DNA from: CBDFKJ01 sp965248805
GTDB lineage: Bacteria > Pseudomonadota > Alphaproteobacteria > UBA6615
DNA length: 64,000 bases
Reading direction: 5' to 3'
Assembly (NCBI GenBank): GCA_965248805.1
Contig: CBDFKJ010000009.1
Location: 1,488,001 to 1,552,000 of the forward strand
Shown here: positions 42,250-51,371 of the stretch, piece after piece
Numbering within the stretch: position 1 is the stretch's first letter
Layout: each line of letters begins with the position of its first letter
Translations under genes and position numbers: made by a program
Notes under the pieces: model-generated
Database searches by the model: none
What the model saw: the letters and a program-made list of their open reading frames with translations, nothing else
What the model was told of the DNA's origin: nothing

Positions 42250-43665
42250 ATGGGCATGACGCAACCGCGCACGCTGTTCGACAAGATCTGGGACGACCAT
42301 ATCGTCGATCGGCAGGATGACGGCACCTGTCTGATCTACATCGACCGTCACCTGGTCCACGAGGTTACGAGCCCGCAAGCGTTCGAAGGTCTACGCCTGG
42401 CGAACCGATCCGTGCGCCGACCCGATCTCACGCTGGCGGTCGCCGACCACAACGTGCCGACCACCGACCGCAGCCGCGGCATCGACGATGCGGAATCGGC
42501 GCTGCAGGTGGACACGCTGACGCACAACTGCGCCGAATTCGGCATCGAATACTTTGCCATGACCGACGCCCGGCAAGGCATCGTCCACATTATCGGGCCC
42601 GAGCAAGGGTTCACGCTGCCGGGTTTGACCATCGTCTGTGGCGACAGCCACACGGCGACGCATGGCGCCTTCGGATCGCTGGCGTTCGGCATCGGCACGT
42701 CCGAGGTCGAGCATGTATTGGCGACGCAAACATTGTTGCAGCGGCCGGCCAAGAACATGCGCGTGGCGGTCGATGGCGCGCTCGGCGATGGCGTGACGTC
42801 GAAGGACGTGATCCTGGCGATCATCGGCAAGATCGGCGCCGGCGGCGGCGTCGGGCACGTCATCGAATACGACGGCGATGTCATCCGCGGGCTGTCGATG
42901 GAAGCGCGAATGACCGTGTGCAACATGTCGATCGAAGCGGGCGCGCGTGCCGGTCTGATCGCACCCGATGACGTCACCTTCGACTATTTGAAGGGGCGGC
43001 CGATGGCGCCGAAGACCGGCGCCTGGGAACAGGCAGTTGCCTATTGGCGGACGCTGCCGTCGGACATGGGAGCCCGCTACGACAGGGAAGTACGCCTCGA
43101 TGCCGCCGATATCGCGCCGCACGTCACCTGGGGTACCAGCCCGCAGGACGTGGTGCCGATCACCGGTCGCGTCCCGGACCCCGCCGGCGAGCGGGACCTG
43201 GCGCGGCGTTCGGCGATGGAGCAGGCGCTTGCCTATGTGGACCTGAGGCCGGGCACGGCAATGCGCGACGTGCGCATCGAAAAGGTGTTCATCGGCTCCT
43301 GCACCAATGGGCGCATCGAGGATCTGCGTGCGGTCGCCGCGGTCGCCGAAGGCCGGCGCGTGGCCGACAACGTTCACGCCATGATCGTTCCGGGCTCGGG
43401 ACTGGTGAAGCATCAGGCCGAGGAGGAGGGGCTCGATCGCATCTTCGAGGCCGCCGGCTTCGACTGGCGTGAGCCGGGCTGCTCGATGTGCCTGGCGATG
43501 AACGCTGACCGGCTGCAGCCTGGCGAGCGTTGCGCCTCGACGTCGAACCGCAATTTCGAGGGCCGCCAGGGGCGCGGCGGGCGTACGCATCTGGTCAGCC
43601 CGGCCATGGCGGCGGCGGCGGCGATTGCCGGCCACCTCGCCGACGTCCGAGAGTTGGCGGGCTAA
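42250..43665 (+). CDS. leuC: 3-isopropylmalate dehydratase large subunit
   Basis: With LeuD isomerises 2- to 3-isopropylmalate in leucine synthesis; 471 residues, normal. Start region TLFDKIWDDHIVDRQDDGTC; substrate and cluster sites are in GDSHTATHGAFGSLAFGIGT, IGSCTNGRIEDLRAVA (first cluster Cys) and EPGCSMCLAMN (the CxxC pair), so the 4Fe-4S cluster is complete. ATG 42250 or 42256 may start the protein; the frame is open upstream only because it crosses the L19 repeat. leuD is not next to it: a convergent lipoprotein gene follows. Confidence 0.97.
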   Translation: MGMTQPRTLFDKIWDDHIVDRQDDGTCLIYIDRHLVHEVTSPQAFEGLRLANRSVRRPDLTLAVADHNVPTTDRSRGIDDAESALQVDTLTHNCAEFGIEYFAMTDARQGIVHIIGPEQGFTLPGLTIVCGDSHTATHGAFGSLAFGIGTSEVEHVLATQTLLQRPAKNMRVAVDGALGDGVTSKDVILAIIGKIGAGGGVGHVIEYDGDVIRGLSMEARMTVCNMSIEAGARAGLIAPDDVTFDYLKGRPMAPKTGAWEQAVAYWRTLPSDMGARYDREVRLDAADIAPHVTWGTSPQDVVPITGRVPDPAGERDLARRSAMEQALAYVDLRPGTAMRDVRIEKVFIGSCTNGRIEDLRAVAAVAEGRRVADNVHAMIVPGSGLVKHQAEEEGLDRIFEAAGFDWREPGCSMCLAMNADRLQPGERCASTSNRNFEGRQGRGGRTHLVSPAMAAAAAIAGHLADVRELAG

Positions 43666-43669
43666 GCGT

Positions 43670-44215
43670 CTAGCGCAGCGCTCGGGCACGATTGTAGGCA
43701 ATTTCCTCTTCGCTCAGCTGGAACCCGACCAGGATCTGATAACCCTCGCCGCTTTCGCCGGCGCGTAAAGGTATGCGCTGGTCCAACTCCTCGATCATGC
43801 TCTGCGTGGACCGGTTGCCCTCGAATTCAAAGGCGCTGGTGAAGGTCTCCTTGGCCAGAATGGCACTGTTGTTGTCGCCGACCGCGACGAAATAGCGGAC
43901 TTGGGCGCGGCGGTCCTGGTTGGCCGGGCCGCGGCTGGCGGTGATCAGCAGGCGCAGTTCGACCTCGACCTCGCCGTTGGCGCCTTCACCGGTATCTATA
44001 GTGCAGGAGCCGTCGAAGTCCGCAATCCGCGCGTCGACCACTACGTCGGTCAGATCACGACCCGGCCCGGGGCGAAACTTGGTGACCTGCGCGGTTTCCG
44101 CCACGACGGCCACATTCGGGCACGACGGCTGAGCGGTTTCGTTTCCTGCGCAAGACGCGAGCGCCATCAGGGCGACGATGCTCGACGTCGAAGCAGGGAA
44201 GTTATTCCTTGGCAC
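43670..44215 (-). CDS. Putative lipoprotein, function unknown
   Basis: A 181-residue protein with a lipoprotein signal: hydrophobic SSIVALMALASCAG with the lipobox LASC, Cys at residue 22. The mature part has strands such as VTKFRPGPGRDLTDVVVDARI, EVEVELRLLITASRGP and QVRYFVAVGDNNSAILAKET, and ends EGYQILVGFQLSEEEIAYNR. I do not recognise a named family with certainty; similar proteins are common as uncharacterised lipoproteins of Alphaproteobacteria. It is in the same direction as the CDGSH gene, 3 bases downstream, and converges on leuC. Confidence 0.8.
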   Translation of the reverse strand: MPRNNFPASTSSIVALMALASCAGNETAQPSCPNVAVVAETAQVTKFRPGPGRDLTDVVVDARIADFDGSCTIDTGEGANGEVEVELRLLITASRGPANQDRRAQVRYFVAVGDNNSAILAKETFTSAFEFEGNRSTQSMIEELDQRIPLRAGESGEGYQILVGFQLSEEEIAYNRARALR

Positions 44216-44218
44216 TGG

Positions 44219-44458
44219 CTACAGGTTGTCGTGTGAGCCGTCGCACAGCGGCGTGTTGGTCGTGCGTTTGCATCCGCAGAGGTAGACCGTCGTCGTGCGC
44301 GGCGCTTCATAGGCGACCGGCGAGAGACTGGTCACTTCGTGAGATCCGTCGCAAAAGGGCTGGCTCTTGCTGCGTCCGCAGGCGCACCAGTAGTAGGTTT
44401 CGCCGGCGGTGACTTCGGCCGCGAATGGACCTTTTTGTGCGATCAGGGCCTCGGTCAT
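44219..44458 (-). CDS. CDGSH iron-sulfur domain protein (two motifs)
   Basis: A 79-residue protein with two CDGSH-type motifs: CACGRSKSQPFCDGSH and CGCKRTTNTPLCDGSH. Each provides the three Cys and one His that bind a 2Fe-2S cluster, so two clusters are expected in one chain. Bacterial proteins of this kind are small redox or cluster-transfer proteins; partners are unknown. The start MTEALIAQKGPFAAEVTAGE fits the family. The lipoprotein gene follows after 3 bases and may be cotranscribed. Confidence 0.93.
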   Translation of the reverse strand: MTEALIAQKGPFAAEVTAGETYYWCACGRSKSQPFCDGSHEVTSLSPVAYEAPRTTTVYLCGCKRTTNTPLCDGSHDNL

Positions 44459-44606
44459 GGGTGGCCTTGCCTTGCTTGCGGACGCGACGCTGCGTTAAGA
44501 CGTGGACGCGGGCGACTCAACCGTCGCCGGCGCCGGCGCACTGTATTGAAGCGCCTCTTCCGGGACAAGCGCAGCATCGGCGGTGCGCGCTGGGCGATGC
44601 GAAGAC

Positions 44607-45578
44607 ATGGCCGTTTATACCGAAGTATCCGATGACGAGGTCCGGGCCTTTGTCGCTCAGTACGACATTGGCGACGTGGCGGCCTTCAAGGGCATTGCCG
44701 AAGGCGTTGAGAACTCCAACTATCTGCTCCAGACCACGCGCGGAACCTACATCCTCACACTGTACGAGAAACGCGTACGGGCCGACGACTTGCCGTTCTT
44801 TCTCGGGCTGATGGAGCATCTGGCGGCGCACGGCATCGCCTGTCCGACGCCGATCCACGGCCATGACGGTCCGGCACTGCGTACGTTGTGCGGTCGCCCG
44901 GCAGCGATCATCACGTTTCTGCAGGGCATGTGGCCGAAGCGCATTCGTGCCGAGCAATGCACGGCGGTCGGCGAGGCCGTGGCCGCGCTTCACTTGGCGG
45001 GCGAATCGTACAAGCTGACGCGGCCCAACGACTTGTCGGTGGCCGGCTGGCGCAAGTTGTTCGATGCAACGCGGGTGCGCGCCGACGAAGTGCAAGCCGG
45101 CCTTGCCGACGAGCTTGGCGCCGAGTTGGCAACGCTCGAGGCCAATTGGCCGGCCGACTTGCCGGCGGGCGTCATCCACGCCGATCTGTTCCCCGACAAT
45201 GTTTTCTTCATGGGCGAGCGTCTGTCCGGCATCATCGATTTTTATTTCGCCTGCAACGACGCGTTCGCCTACGATCTGGCGATCCTGCTCAATGCCTGGT
45301 GTTTCGAGCCGGACGGCAGCTTCAGTGTGACCAAGGCGCGGCTCCTGCTGCGGGCCTATCGGTCGGTGCGCCCCTTTTCGGCCGGCGAGCTGGAGCGTCT
45401 GCCGCTGCTGGCGCGTGGTAGCGCACTCCGTTTTCTGTTAACGCGGCTATACGACCTGCTCAATCACCCGGAGGGCGCGATGGTCAGACCAAAGGATCCG
45501 CTTGAGTATTTGCGCAAGCTGCGGTTTCACCGCGATGTCACCGGCCCCGGCGCTTATGGACTCGACGACAGCGCCTGA
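44607..45578 (+). CDS. thrB: Homoserine kinase (APH-type, ThrB2)
   Basis: Phosphorylates homoserine in threonine synthesis; 323 residues of the aminoglycoside-phosphotransferase fold rather than the GHMP fold. Key motifs: AEGVENSNYLLQTTRGTYIL at the N-terminal lobe, catalytic GVIHADLFPDNVFF and metal site GIIDFYFACNDAFAYDLAI. The start ATG 44607 is that of the family (MAVYTEVSDDEVRAFV). It overlaps the start of rnhA. Threonine synthase (thrC) is 6 kb downstream on the other strand. Confidence 0.96.
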   Translation: MAVYTEVSDDEVRAFVAQYDIGDVAAFKGIAEGVENSNYLLQTTRGTYILTLYEKRVRADDLPFFLGLMEHLAAHGIACPTPIHGHDGPALRTLCGRPAAIITFLQGMWPKRIRAEQCTAVGEAVAALHLAGESYKLTRPNDLSVAGWRKLFDATRVRADEVQAGLADELGAELATLEANWPADLPAGVIHADLFPDNVFFMGERLSGIIDFYFACNDAFAYDLAILLNAWCFEPDGSFSVTKARLLLRAYRSVRPFSAGELERLPLLARGSALRFLLTRLYDLLNHPEGAMVRPKDPLEYLRKLRFHRDVTGPGAYGLDDSA

Positions 45579-46017
45579 AGCGTCGGCTGCGGTGGAGGTG
45601 TTCACCGACGGCGCCTGTAGCGGCAATCCCGGCCCCGGCGGCTGGGGCGTGCTGATGCGCTTTCGCGGGCGCGAACGCGAGCTTTCCGGTGGCGAGTCGC
45701 ACACCACAAACAACCGCATGGAGTTGATGGCGGCGATCCAGGCGCTGGAGATCCTGACGCGGCCATCTCGCGTGGCGATCCATACCGACAGCACCTATGT
45801 ACGCAACGGCATCACGCAATGGATCGAGAGGTGGAAGGCCAAGGGCTGGAAGACTGCCAACAAGAAGCCGGTGAAGAACATCGATCTATGGCAACGCCTG
45901 GAACAGGCGATTGCTCCGCATGATGTGAGCTGGCACTGGGTGCGCGGCCACTCCGGCCACCCCGACAACGAGCGCGCCGACGCGCTCGCACGCCGCGGCG
46001 GTGTGTCGGTCCGGTAG
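45556..46017 (+). CDS. rnhA: Ribonuclease HI
   Basis: Degrades RNA in RNA-DNA hybrids; about 153 residues. All active-site acids are present: Asp in VEVFTDGACSGNPGPGGWG, Glu in TNNRMELMAAI, Asp in AIHTDSTYV and Asp in NERADALARRGG, with the His in RGHSGHPDNE. The start is uncertain: ATG 45556 or 45535 both lie within thrB and neither has a clear ribosome binding site, which suggests coupling with thrB. thrB-rnhA is a common pair in Alphaproteobacteria. Confidence 0.96.
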   Translation: MDSTTAPEASAAVEVFTDGACSGNPGPGGWGVLMRFRGRERELSGGESHTTNNRMELMAAIQALEILTRPSRVAIHTDSTYVRNGITQWIERWKAKGWKTANKKPVKNIDLWQRLEQAIAPHDVSWHWVRGHSGHPDNERADALARRGGVSVR

Positions 46018-46027
46018 GCCAGCGCCG

Positions 46028-46507
46028 CTACATCGCCGCCAGCACCTTCTCCGCCGCCGAGACGTCGAGACCGGGATTGGGTTCGACCGCCAGATACGTC
46101 ACCGTGCCGTCGTCAATGATCATGGCGTAGCGCTGCGAGCGTGTGCCACCCAGGGCCGAACCCTCCAGCTCCAATCCGACGGCGCGTGTGAAGTCGGCGT
46201 TGCCGTCGGCCAGCATCATCACCTTGTCGCCCACCTGTCGGTCCTTGCCCCAAGCGTCCATAACGAACGCGTCATTGACCGAGACGCAGGCGATCAAGTC
46301 GATACCCTTGTCGCCAAATGCGTCGGCGTGCCCGACATAGCCGGGCACATGCTTGGCCGAGCATGTCGGCGTGAAGGCGCCCGGCACGGCGAACAGCGCC
46401 ACCTTCTTGCCGGCGAACAACTCATGTGTGGTGATTTGCTCGACGCCGTCGTCGGTCTTGCGCCTTAATATGGCTTTCGGGATCTTGTTGCCGACCTCGA
46501 TCGTCAT
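46028..46507 (-). CDS. Peroxiredoxin (Prx5 type)
   Basis: Reduces peroxides with thiols; 159 residues. The peroxidatic Cys is in PGAFTPTCSAKHVPGYVGHA, and the rest matches the Prx5 group (DLIACVSVNDAFVMDAWGKD, LADGNADFTRAVGLELEGS). No clear resolving Cys is present besides a Cys in IACVSVND, so a 1-Cys mechanism with glutathione or glutaredoxin is likely, by analogy. It converges on rnhA and precedes the DsbD-like gene on the same strand. Confidence 0.95.
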   Translation of the reverse strand: MTIEVGNKIPKAILRRKTDDGVEQITTHELFAGKKVALFAVPGAFTPTCSAKHVPGYVGHADAFGDKGIDLIACVSVNDAFVMDAWGKDRQVGDKVMMLADGNADFTRAVGLELEGSALGGTRSQRYAMIIDDGTVTYLAVEPNPGLDVSAAEKVLAAM

Positions 46508-46589
46508 GGTTCCCCCAATTGGCTGCTGTGTTCGAATGTGGCGATGGCGGAGATGGGTAGATAGGCGCAGACGCGGCGGAAGTCAGCTT

Positions 46590-48749
46590 CTATTGCGCCG
46601 CCGTGCGCAGCCGGGCGTCGGCCTCGGCAAAACCTGCCATGACCGACGTGTTGGTCAGCAACTCAGGCAGAGCCACGCCGTCGGGGGAATCGGGGCCATA
46701 GATGGCGTCAAACGGGATGCCATAGCGGCCGAACTGCGCGAGATAAGCGGAGATGGCGTCGTCGGGCCGGGTCCAGTCGGCCTGCATGGCCACGACATCG
46801 GCGCGATTGAGCAACGCGGCGATTTCGCCGGTCTCCAGCACCAGCTTCTTGTTGACGGCGCAGGTGATGCACCATTCGGCGGTGACGTCGACGAACACAG
46901 TCTTGCCGGCGGCGACGTACTGAGCGATCGCGGCTTGGTCGAAGGGCTGCCAGGCGATGACGCGCTGGTCCGCCGGACGCGATCCCGGTTGATCGGTGAC
47001 GAAAATCGTCGGCGTCGCCAGGGAGGCAATCGCTATCGCGGCCACTGCGATCGGGCTCAGGCGGGCCAGCGGTGCCCACGCGCTCCGGCTGAGCAGGAAC
47101 ACCACGACGGCGGCCATAAGCGAGCCGATCACGATCGCGGCGGGCACCGAGGCCAAGACCGCCAGAACCGACAGGAGCCAAACCGCAGTCGCGGCCAGGC
47201 CCAGGCTCAACACCCGCCTGAGACCGATCATCCAGCGTCCCGGGCGCGGCAGTCGCGCCGCCAAGGCGGGCACGGCGGCCACCAGCAGATACGGTGCCGC
47301 CAAGCCGATCCCCAACGCCACGAAGATGGCAAAGATCTCGGCGGCGCCCCGGCTAAGCGCGAAACCGACGGCGGTTCCCAGGAACGGTGCCGAACACGGT
47401 GTCGCCAAGAGCGTGGCCAAGGCGCCGGTGGCGAAGCTGCCGCCCAATGAGGCACCGCCCGAGTGCCGCAGCGCCAAGTCGGCGGCTGCGGTCGGCAGGC
47501 GGAACTCGAAGAGCCCCCACATGTCGCAGGCGAACAGTGTGAGGATGACCACCATTGCCGCCAGGAAAAGCGGCTGCTGGAACTGTATGCCCCAGCCCAC
47601 CGTTGCCCCGGCGCCCTGCGCTAGTACGGCGGCGGCTGCCAGGACCAGGAACGACGCCACGATGCCGGCTGCGGTGGCGATGAAGGACACGCGGATCCGC
47701 GCATGCTCGCCGCCGCCATGGGCGACCACGCCCAAGAGCTTGATCGACAATACCGGAAGCACGCAGGGCATCAGGTTCAGGATCAGGCCGCCGAGCAGCG
47801 CCAGACCCAACATCACCAGGAACGACACGCCCGCGGCGTCCGGAGCGCCGGGCGGCACCATGCCGGGCGCGCCGAAGGGCGGCGCGACCGCGATCTCCAT
47901 CGCCTGTTGGCCATCGATCAGGGTCAGGTGGAGCAACTCGCCATCGAGTTCCAAGGGCCTGCCGATGCCGGTGGCGTCGGTCGCGGCGACGCGGATGATC
48001 GTGCGTGACCGCGTGTCGTCGATCGTCACCTCCGGCGGCTCGAATATTACCGTTTCCGGTCCCTCAACGATCAGGTCGGGCGCATCGAACGCCGCTACAT
48101 TAGTGAACGTGGCCTCCAGGTAGGGGGCCTGCAGCGTGCCGCCCAGCACCGCGTGCTCGAGGGCTAGACCGGCGGCCCGGCCGTCTCCGGGCACCTTGGC
48201 GCGGAAGCTGTCAATCGTATTGGCATGTTGCGAAGGAGCCGCATCGGCGGCCGGAATAACCAACTCAAGGTCTGCCTCACCGGGGATGCACAGCTGTTCG
48301 CAAATCAGATAGTCAACTTTCGCCTTCAGCCGGACCGGCTCACCGGATCGTTGCGGGGTGATGTCGATGGGGAACACCACATGGCCACCATAGCCGAAAG
48401 TGTGCAGGCCGAACAGGCTGAACCGCTTCGGTGCCGGCCACAAAAACTCGGCCGCGCCGATATTGTATGAGCCGGCCCAGTCCACGCGCGGTGGCAGGCC
48501 GGCGGCTCCCGGCGTACGCCAGTAGGTCTTCCAGCCGGGCTGCAAAGTGAACTCGAGACCGACGCGCAGCGTATCCAAGCCGGTGGTGCCGGAGGTTGCC
48601 GACACCAGGCGCACCGCGGCCTGCTCCGTCGACGCCCACGGCGACTCTGCCGCCTGCGGCGACCCCCCCGCGACGCCCAAAACCGCAATCGCGGCAAGTA
48701 CGATTGATGCGCGCGGCTTAATCAATCTCCAACCAATCATGAGCGACAC
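46590..48749 (-). CDS. DsbD/ScsB-like thiol-disulfide interchange protein
   Basis: A 719-residue inner-membrane protein that moves reducing power to the periplasm. Signal peptide (residues ~14-35), then a large periplasmic domain with the Cys pair KVDYLICEQLCIPGE at ~150, typical of ScsB. The membrane domain has about eight segments, with its Cys pair in LNLMPCVLPVLSIKLLG and LATPCSAPFLGTAVGF, and the C-terminal thioredoxin-like domain has VDVTAEWCITCAVNKK. All three Cys pairs are intact. It is divergent from yqgE and precedes the peroxiredoxin gene, a possible recipient of electrons only if that protein were exported, which its sequence does not show. Confidence 0.92.
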   Translation of the reverse strand: MSLMIGWRLIKPRASIVLAAIAVLGVAGGSPQAAESPWASTEQAAVRLVSATSGTTGLDTLRVGLEFTLQPGWKTYWRTPGAAGLPPRVDWAGSYNIGAAEFLWPAPKRFSLFGLHTFGYGGHVVFPIDITPQRSGEPVRLKAKVDYLICEQLCIPGEADLELVIPAADAAPSQHANTIDSFRAKVPGDGRAAGLALEHAVLGGTLQAPYLEATFTNVAAFDAPDLIVEGPETVIFEPPEVTIDDTRSRTIIRVAATDATGIGRPLELDGELLHLTLIDGQQAMEIAVAPPFGAPGMVPPGAPDAAGVSFLVMLGLALLGGLILNLMPCVLPVLSIKLLGVVAHGGGEHARIRVSFIATAAGIVASFLVLAAAAVLAQGAGATVGWGIQFQQPLFLAAMVVILTLFACDMWGLFEFRLPTAAADLALRHSGGASLGGSFATGALATLLATPCSAPFLGTAVGFALSRGAAEIFAIFVALGIGLAAPYLLVAAVPALAARLPRPGRWMIGLRRVLSLGLAATAVWLLSVLAVLASVPAAIVIGSLMAAVVVFLLSRSAWAPLARLSPIAVAAIAIASLATPTIFVTDQPGSRPADQRVIAWQPFDQAAIAQYVAAGKTVFVDVTAEWCITCAVNKKLVLETGEIAALLNRADVVAMQADWTRPDDAISAYLAQFGRYGIPFDAIYGPDSPDGVALPELLTNTSVMAGFAEADARLRTAAQ

Positions 48750-48907
48750 TTACGTGAACGAGTTAACGCTCAGTATAGCTTGTGCCCGGCAAACGCTACT
48801 GTCACAATGACGTGTCGGTGCGTAGCCAGAACGTGATTGACGGTACGGATTGAACGATTCCTGCCTTAGGCCGGACAACGGTTCAACCAGCCAACGTGCG
48901 CGATATC

Positions 48908-49483
48908 ATGGCATCGGTCAACGAAAGCAGCGGATATCTGGACGGGCAGCTCCTGGTTGCCATGCCGTGGATGACCGATCCCCGATTCTCGCGCACGGTC
49001 ATACTCCTGTGCGCCCATAACGCGGATGGCGCCATGGGTCTGGTGATCAATAGGCGACTCGAATCGTTAACCTTCTCCGAACTGCTGTCGCAATTGGAAA
49101 TAGAGAATGCGCAGTCGAGGCTCTCGGGGCATGTGCATTTTGGCGGTCCGGTTGAATCGGGCCGCGGTTTCGTCCTGCATTCGGCCGACTATGTGCACGA
49201 CGGGACTTTGGTGGTCGGCGAAAACATCGCGCTCACCGCGACACTCGACATCCTGAAGGCGATCGCTGACGGCGAGGGTCCGCAGCGCAACATCCTGGCG
49301 CTCGGCTATGCCGGCTGGGGACCGGGCCAATTGGAAGCGGAGATCCAAGAGAACGCGTGGCTGAACGTGCCCCCCGACTCGACGCTCGTGTTCGACCGGA
49401 ACCTGGATCAGAAATGGGAGCGCGCCTTGGCCAAGCTCGGCGTCGATCATACCGCCTTATCGGGCCTGCACGGACATGCCTGA
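48908..49483 (+). CDS. yqgE: YqgE/AlgH family protein
   Basis: A 191-residue protein of the DUF179 family. Hallmarks: LDGQLLVAMPWMTDPRFSRT, LCAHNADGAMGLVINRRL, HVHFGGPVESGRGFVLHSAD and LGYAGWGPGQLEAEIQENAW. The molecular role is unknown; a link to transcription regulation (AlgH) was suggested in Pseudomonas. ATG 48908 is preferred to the GTG at 48896 on family length. Convergent with the GNAT gene. Confidence 0.94.
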   Translation: MASVNESSGYLDGQLLVAMPWMTDPRFSRTVILLCAHNADGAMGLVINRRLESLTFSELLSQLEIENAQSRLSGHVHFGGPVESGRGFVLHSADYVHDGTLVVGENIALTATLDILKAIADGEGPQRNILALGYAGWGPGQLEAEIQENAWLNVPPDSTLVFDRNLDQKWERALAKLGVDHTALSGLHGHA

Positions 49484-49502
49484 CCGCGCCGCCCGCTCGA
49501 TT

Positions 49503-50084
49503 TCAGAGATCGTCGACGATCAGGGCGAACAGCAAGTGGTCGTGCCAGTCGCCATTGATTCTCAGGTACCGGCGCGCCGTTCCCTCCAGCGTGAATCCGC
49601 ACCGTAGCAGCAAACGCCGGCTGGCTTCATTGTGCTGCAGGCACGCGGCCTCGATACGGTGCAGCTGCAAGTCACCGAACGCATGGTCGATGATCAGCGC
49701 GGCCGCCTCGCTCATGAAGCGCTGCCGTGCGTATTCGGCGCCGATCCAGTAGCCCAGTGTCGCAGTTTGGGAGACGCCGCGGCGGACGTTCGACAGGCCA
49801 ATTCCCCCCAATAGGCGCTCGTCGGATTGGCGGAAAAGGAAGAAGCTGTAGCCGGCGTCATCACGCCAATCCAAGCCATAGCGTCGCAGCCGTCGGTTGT
49901 AGGTCTCGCGGCTCAGCGCATCGTCGACCCACAGCGGTTCCCAGGGCTCCAGGAAGCCGCGGCTGCTGGCCCGCACTTCGGCATAGCTCTGCCAGTCGCG
50001 TTCCTGCGGTGGGCGCAGGTAGAGGCGCGGTCCCTCCAGGCGCACGCCTTCGCTCGGCCCGGCGGCGCGAAACAACCGCATCAC
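49503..50084 (-). CDS. GNAT-family N-acetyltransferase (RimJ-like)
   Basis: A 193-residue acetyltransferase of the RimJ/RimL group, which modifies protein N-termini, including ribosomal proteins. LEGPRLYLRPPQERDWQSYA opens the domain; LLGGIGLSNVRRGVSQTATL and GYWIGAEYARQRFMSEAAAL form the acetyl-CoA binding region, and NEASRRLLLRCGFTLEGTAR the C-terminal motif B. The real substrate is unknown. It lies 24 bases downstream of the M16 peptidase gene on the same strand, a conserved pair in Alphaproteobacteria. Confidence 0.93.
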   Translation of the reverse strand: MMRLFRAAGPSEGVRLEGPRLYLRPPQERDWQSYAEVRASSRGFLEPWEPLWVDDALSRETYNRRLRRYGLDWRDDAGYSFFLFRQSDERLLGGIGLSNVRRGVSQTATLGYWIGAEYARQRFMSEAAALIIDHAFGDLQLHRIEAACLQHNEASRRLLLRCGFTLEGTARRYLRINGDWHDHLLFALIVDDL

Positions 50085-50108
50085 AGCGGTCCGCCGGCGC
50101 GCTTGGTG

Positions 50109-51371
50109 TCAGCTGACACTCGCGACGATGTCATCGAAGCTGGTCACAGAGGATAGCGGTCCCAATGCTGCGAATGTTGGGGGCTCCGCGGTCAACAGGC
50201 GACCGGCGGCTTGCGTCACCGCGGCGGCGTCCACGGCATCGATTTTCGCCGTCAGCTCGGCGACGGATATGACCCTGCCGAAGATCAATAGATGCTGGGC
50301 CAGCTGTTCGCAGCGCATGCTGGTCGATTCCAACGACATCAGCAAGTTGGCCTTTAGTTGCGTGCGCGAGCGCGCCGTTTCGTCCTCGGTCATCGTGTCG
50401 GCGAGGCGCGCCAATTCGCCGCAGACGACGGGCACCAATTCCGCCGCCTCGCTCTCTCCGGTCCCTGCATAGACGCCGAAAATGCCATCATCGGTGAAGG
50501 ATGACGTGAAGGAATGGATTGCGTAGGCAAGGCCGCGCTTTTCGCGCACTTCCTGAAACAGGCGCGATGACATGCCGCCGCCCAGCAGGTTCGACAATAC
50601 CGATTGGTCGTAGAAGTCGGCGTCGTGGAACGAGGCGCCGCGAAAGCCCAGCAGCATGTGCACCTGCTCCAGGTCGCGGTCCTCGCGGTAGTCGCCGCCG
50701 GCATAGCGCGCGGCGTCGACCTTGCCGTTCGCCCCTGGTTGCAGTGTGGCGAAGGCCTCGCCTGCGAGGGCGACGAGCGTGTCGTGATCGACATTGCCGG
50801 CGGCGGCCAACACCATGTCGCCGCCGCGATAGTGCGCGCCCAGGTAGTCGAACAGGGCATCGCGCGACAGCGTCGCGACGATGTCGGGAAGACCGAGCAC
50901 CGGTCGGCCCAACGGCTGATCCGGAAACGCCTGAGACTGAAAGACGTCGAAGATCAGATCGTCCGGCGTGTCCTGCGCCTGACCTATTTCCTGCAGCACC
51001 ACGGCGCGCTCGCGCGCGAGTTCGTCATTGTCGAACATCGAGTGTTGCAAGATGTCCGACAGGATGTCGACCGCCAGCGCCACGTCGCCCTTCATGATCT
51101 TGGCGAAGTAGGCCGTGTTCTCGCGCCCGGTGTAGGCGTTCAGGTGCCCGCCGACCGACTCGATCTCCTCCGCGATCTGGCGAGCGTCGCGGCGCGCGGT
51201 GCCCTTAAACGCCATGTGCTCCAGCAGATGCGCGATGCCGTTGACCCCCGCGGATTCGTTGCGCGTCCCGACGCCGATCCACACGCCGATCGACACGGTT
51301 TCCACGTGGGGCATGAAGTCGGTCGCTACGCGCAGCCCGTTGTCGAGAGTCGTGACCCGTACCTCGCTCAT
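50109..51371 (-). CDS. M16 family zinc metallopeptidase
   Basis: A 420-residue peptidase related to the mitochondrial processing peptidase beta subunit. The inverted zinc motif is HLLEHMAFKGTARR (HxxEH) with the third ligand Glu further on, in the segment ending at NTAYFAKIMKGD. The C-terminal half contains LLGGGMSSRLFQEVREKRGL with the Arg/Tyr region of the family. No signal peptide, so it is predicted to act in the cytoplasm. It overlaps thrC by 4 bases; thrC-M16-GNAT is a conserved order in this class. Confidence 0.96.
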   Translation of the reverse strand: MSEVRVTTLDNGLRVATDFMPHVETVSIGVWIGVGTRNESAGVNGIAHLLEHMAFKGTARRDARQIAEEIESVGGHLNAYTGRENTAYFAKIMKGDVALAVDILSDILQHSMFDNDELARERAVVLQEIGQAQDTPDDLIFDVFQSQAFPDQPLGRPVLGLPDIVATLSRDALFDYLGAHYRGGDMVLAAAGNVDHDTLVALAGEAFATLQPGANGKVDAARYAGGDYREDRDLEQVHMLLGFRGASFHDADFYDQSVLSNLLGGGMSSRLFQEVREKRGLAYAIHSFTSSFTDDGIFGVYAGTGESEAAELVPVVCGELARLADTMTEDETARSRTQLKANLLMSLESTSMRCEQLAQHLLIFGRVISVAELTAKIDAVDAAAVTQAAGRLLTAEPPTFAALGPLSSVTSFDDIVASVS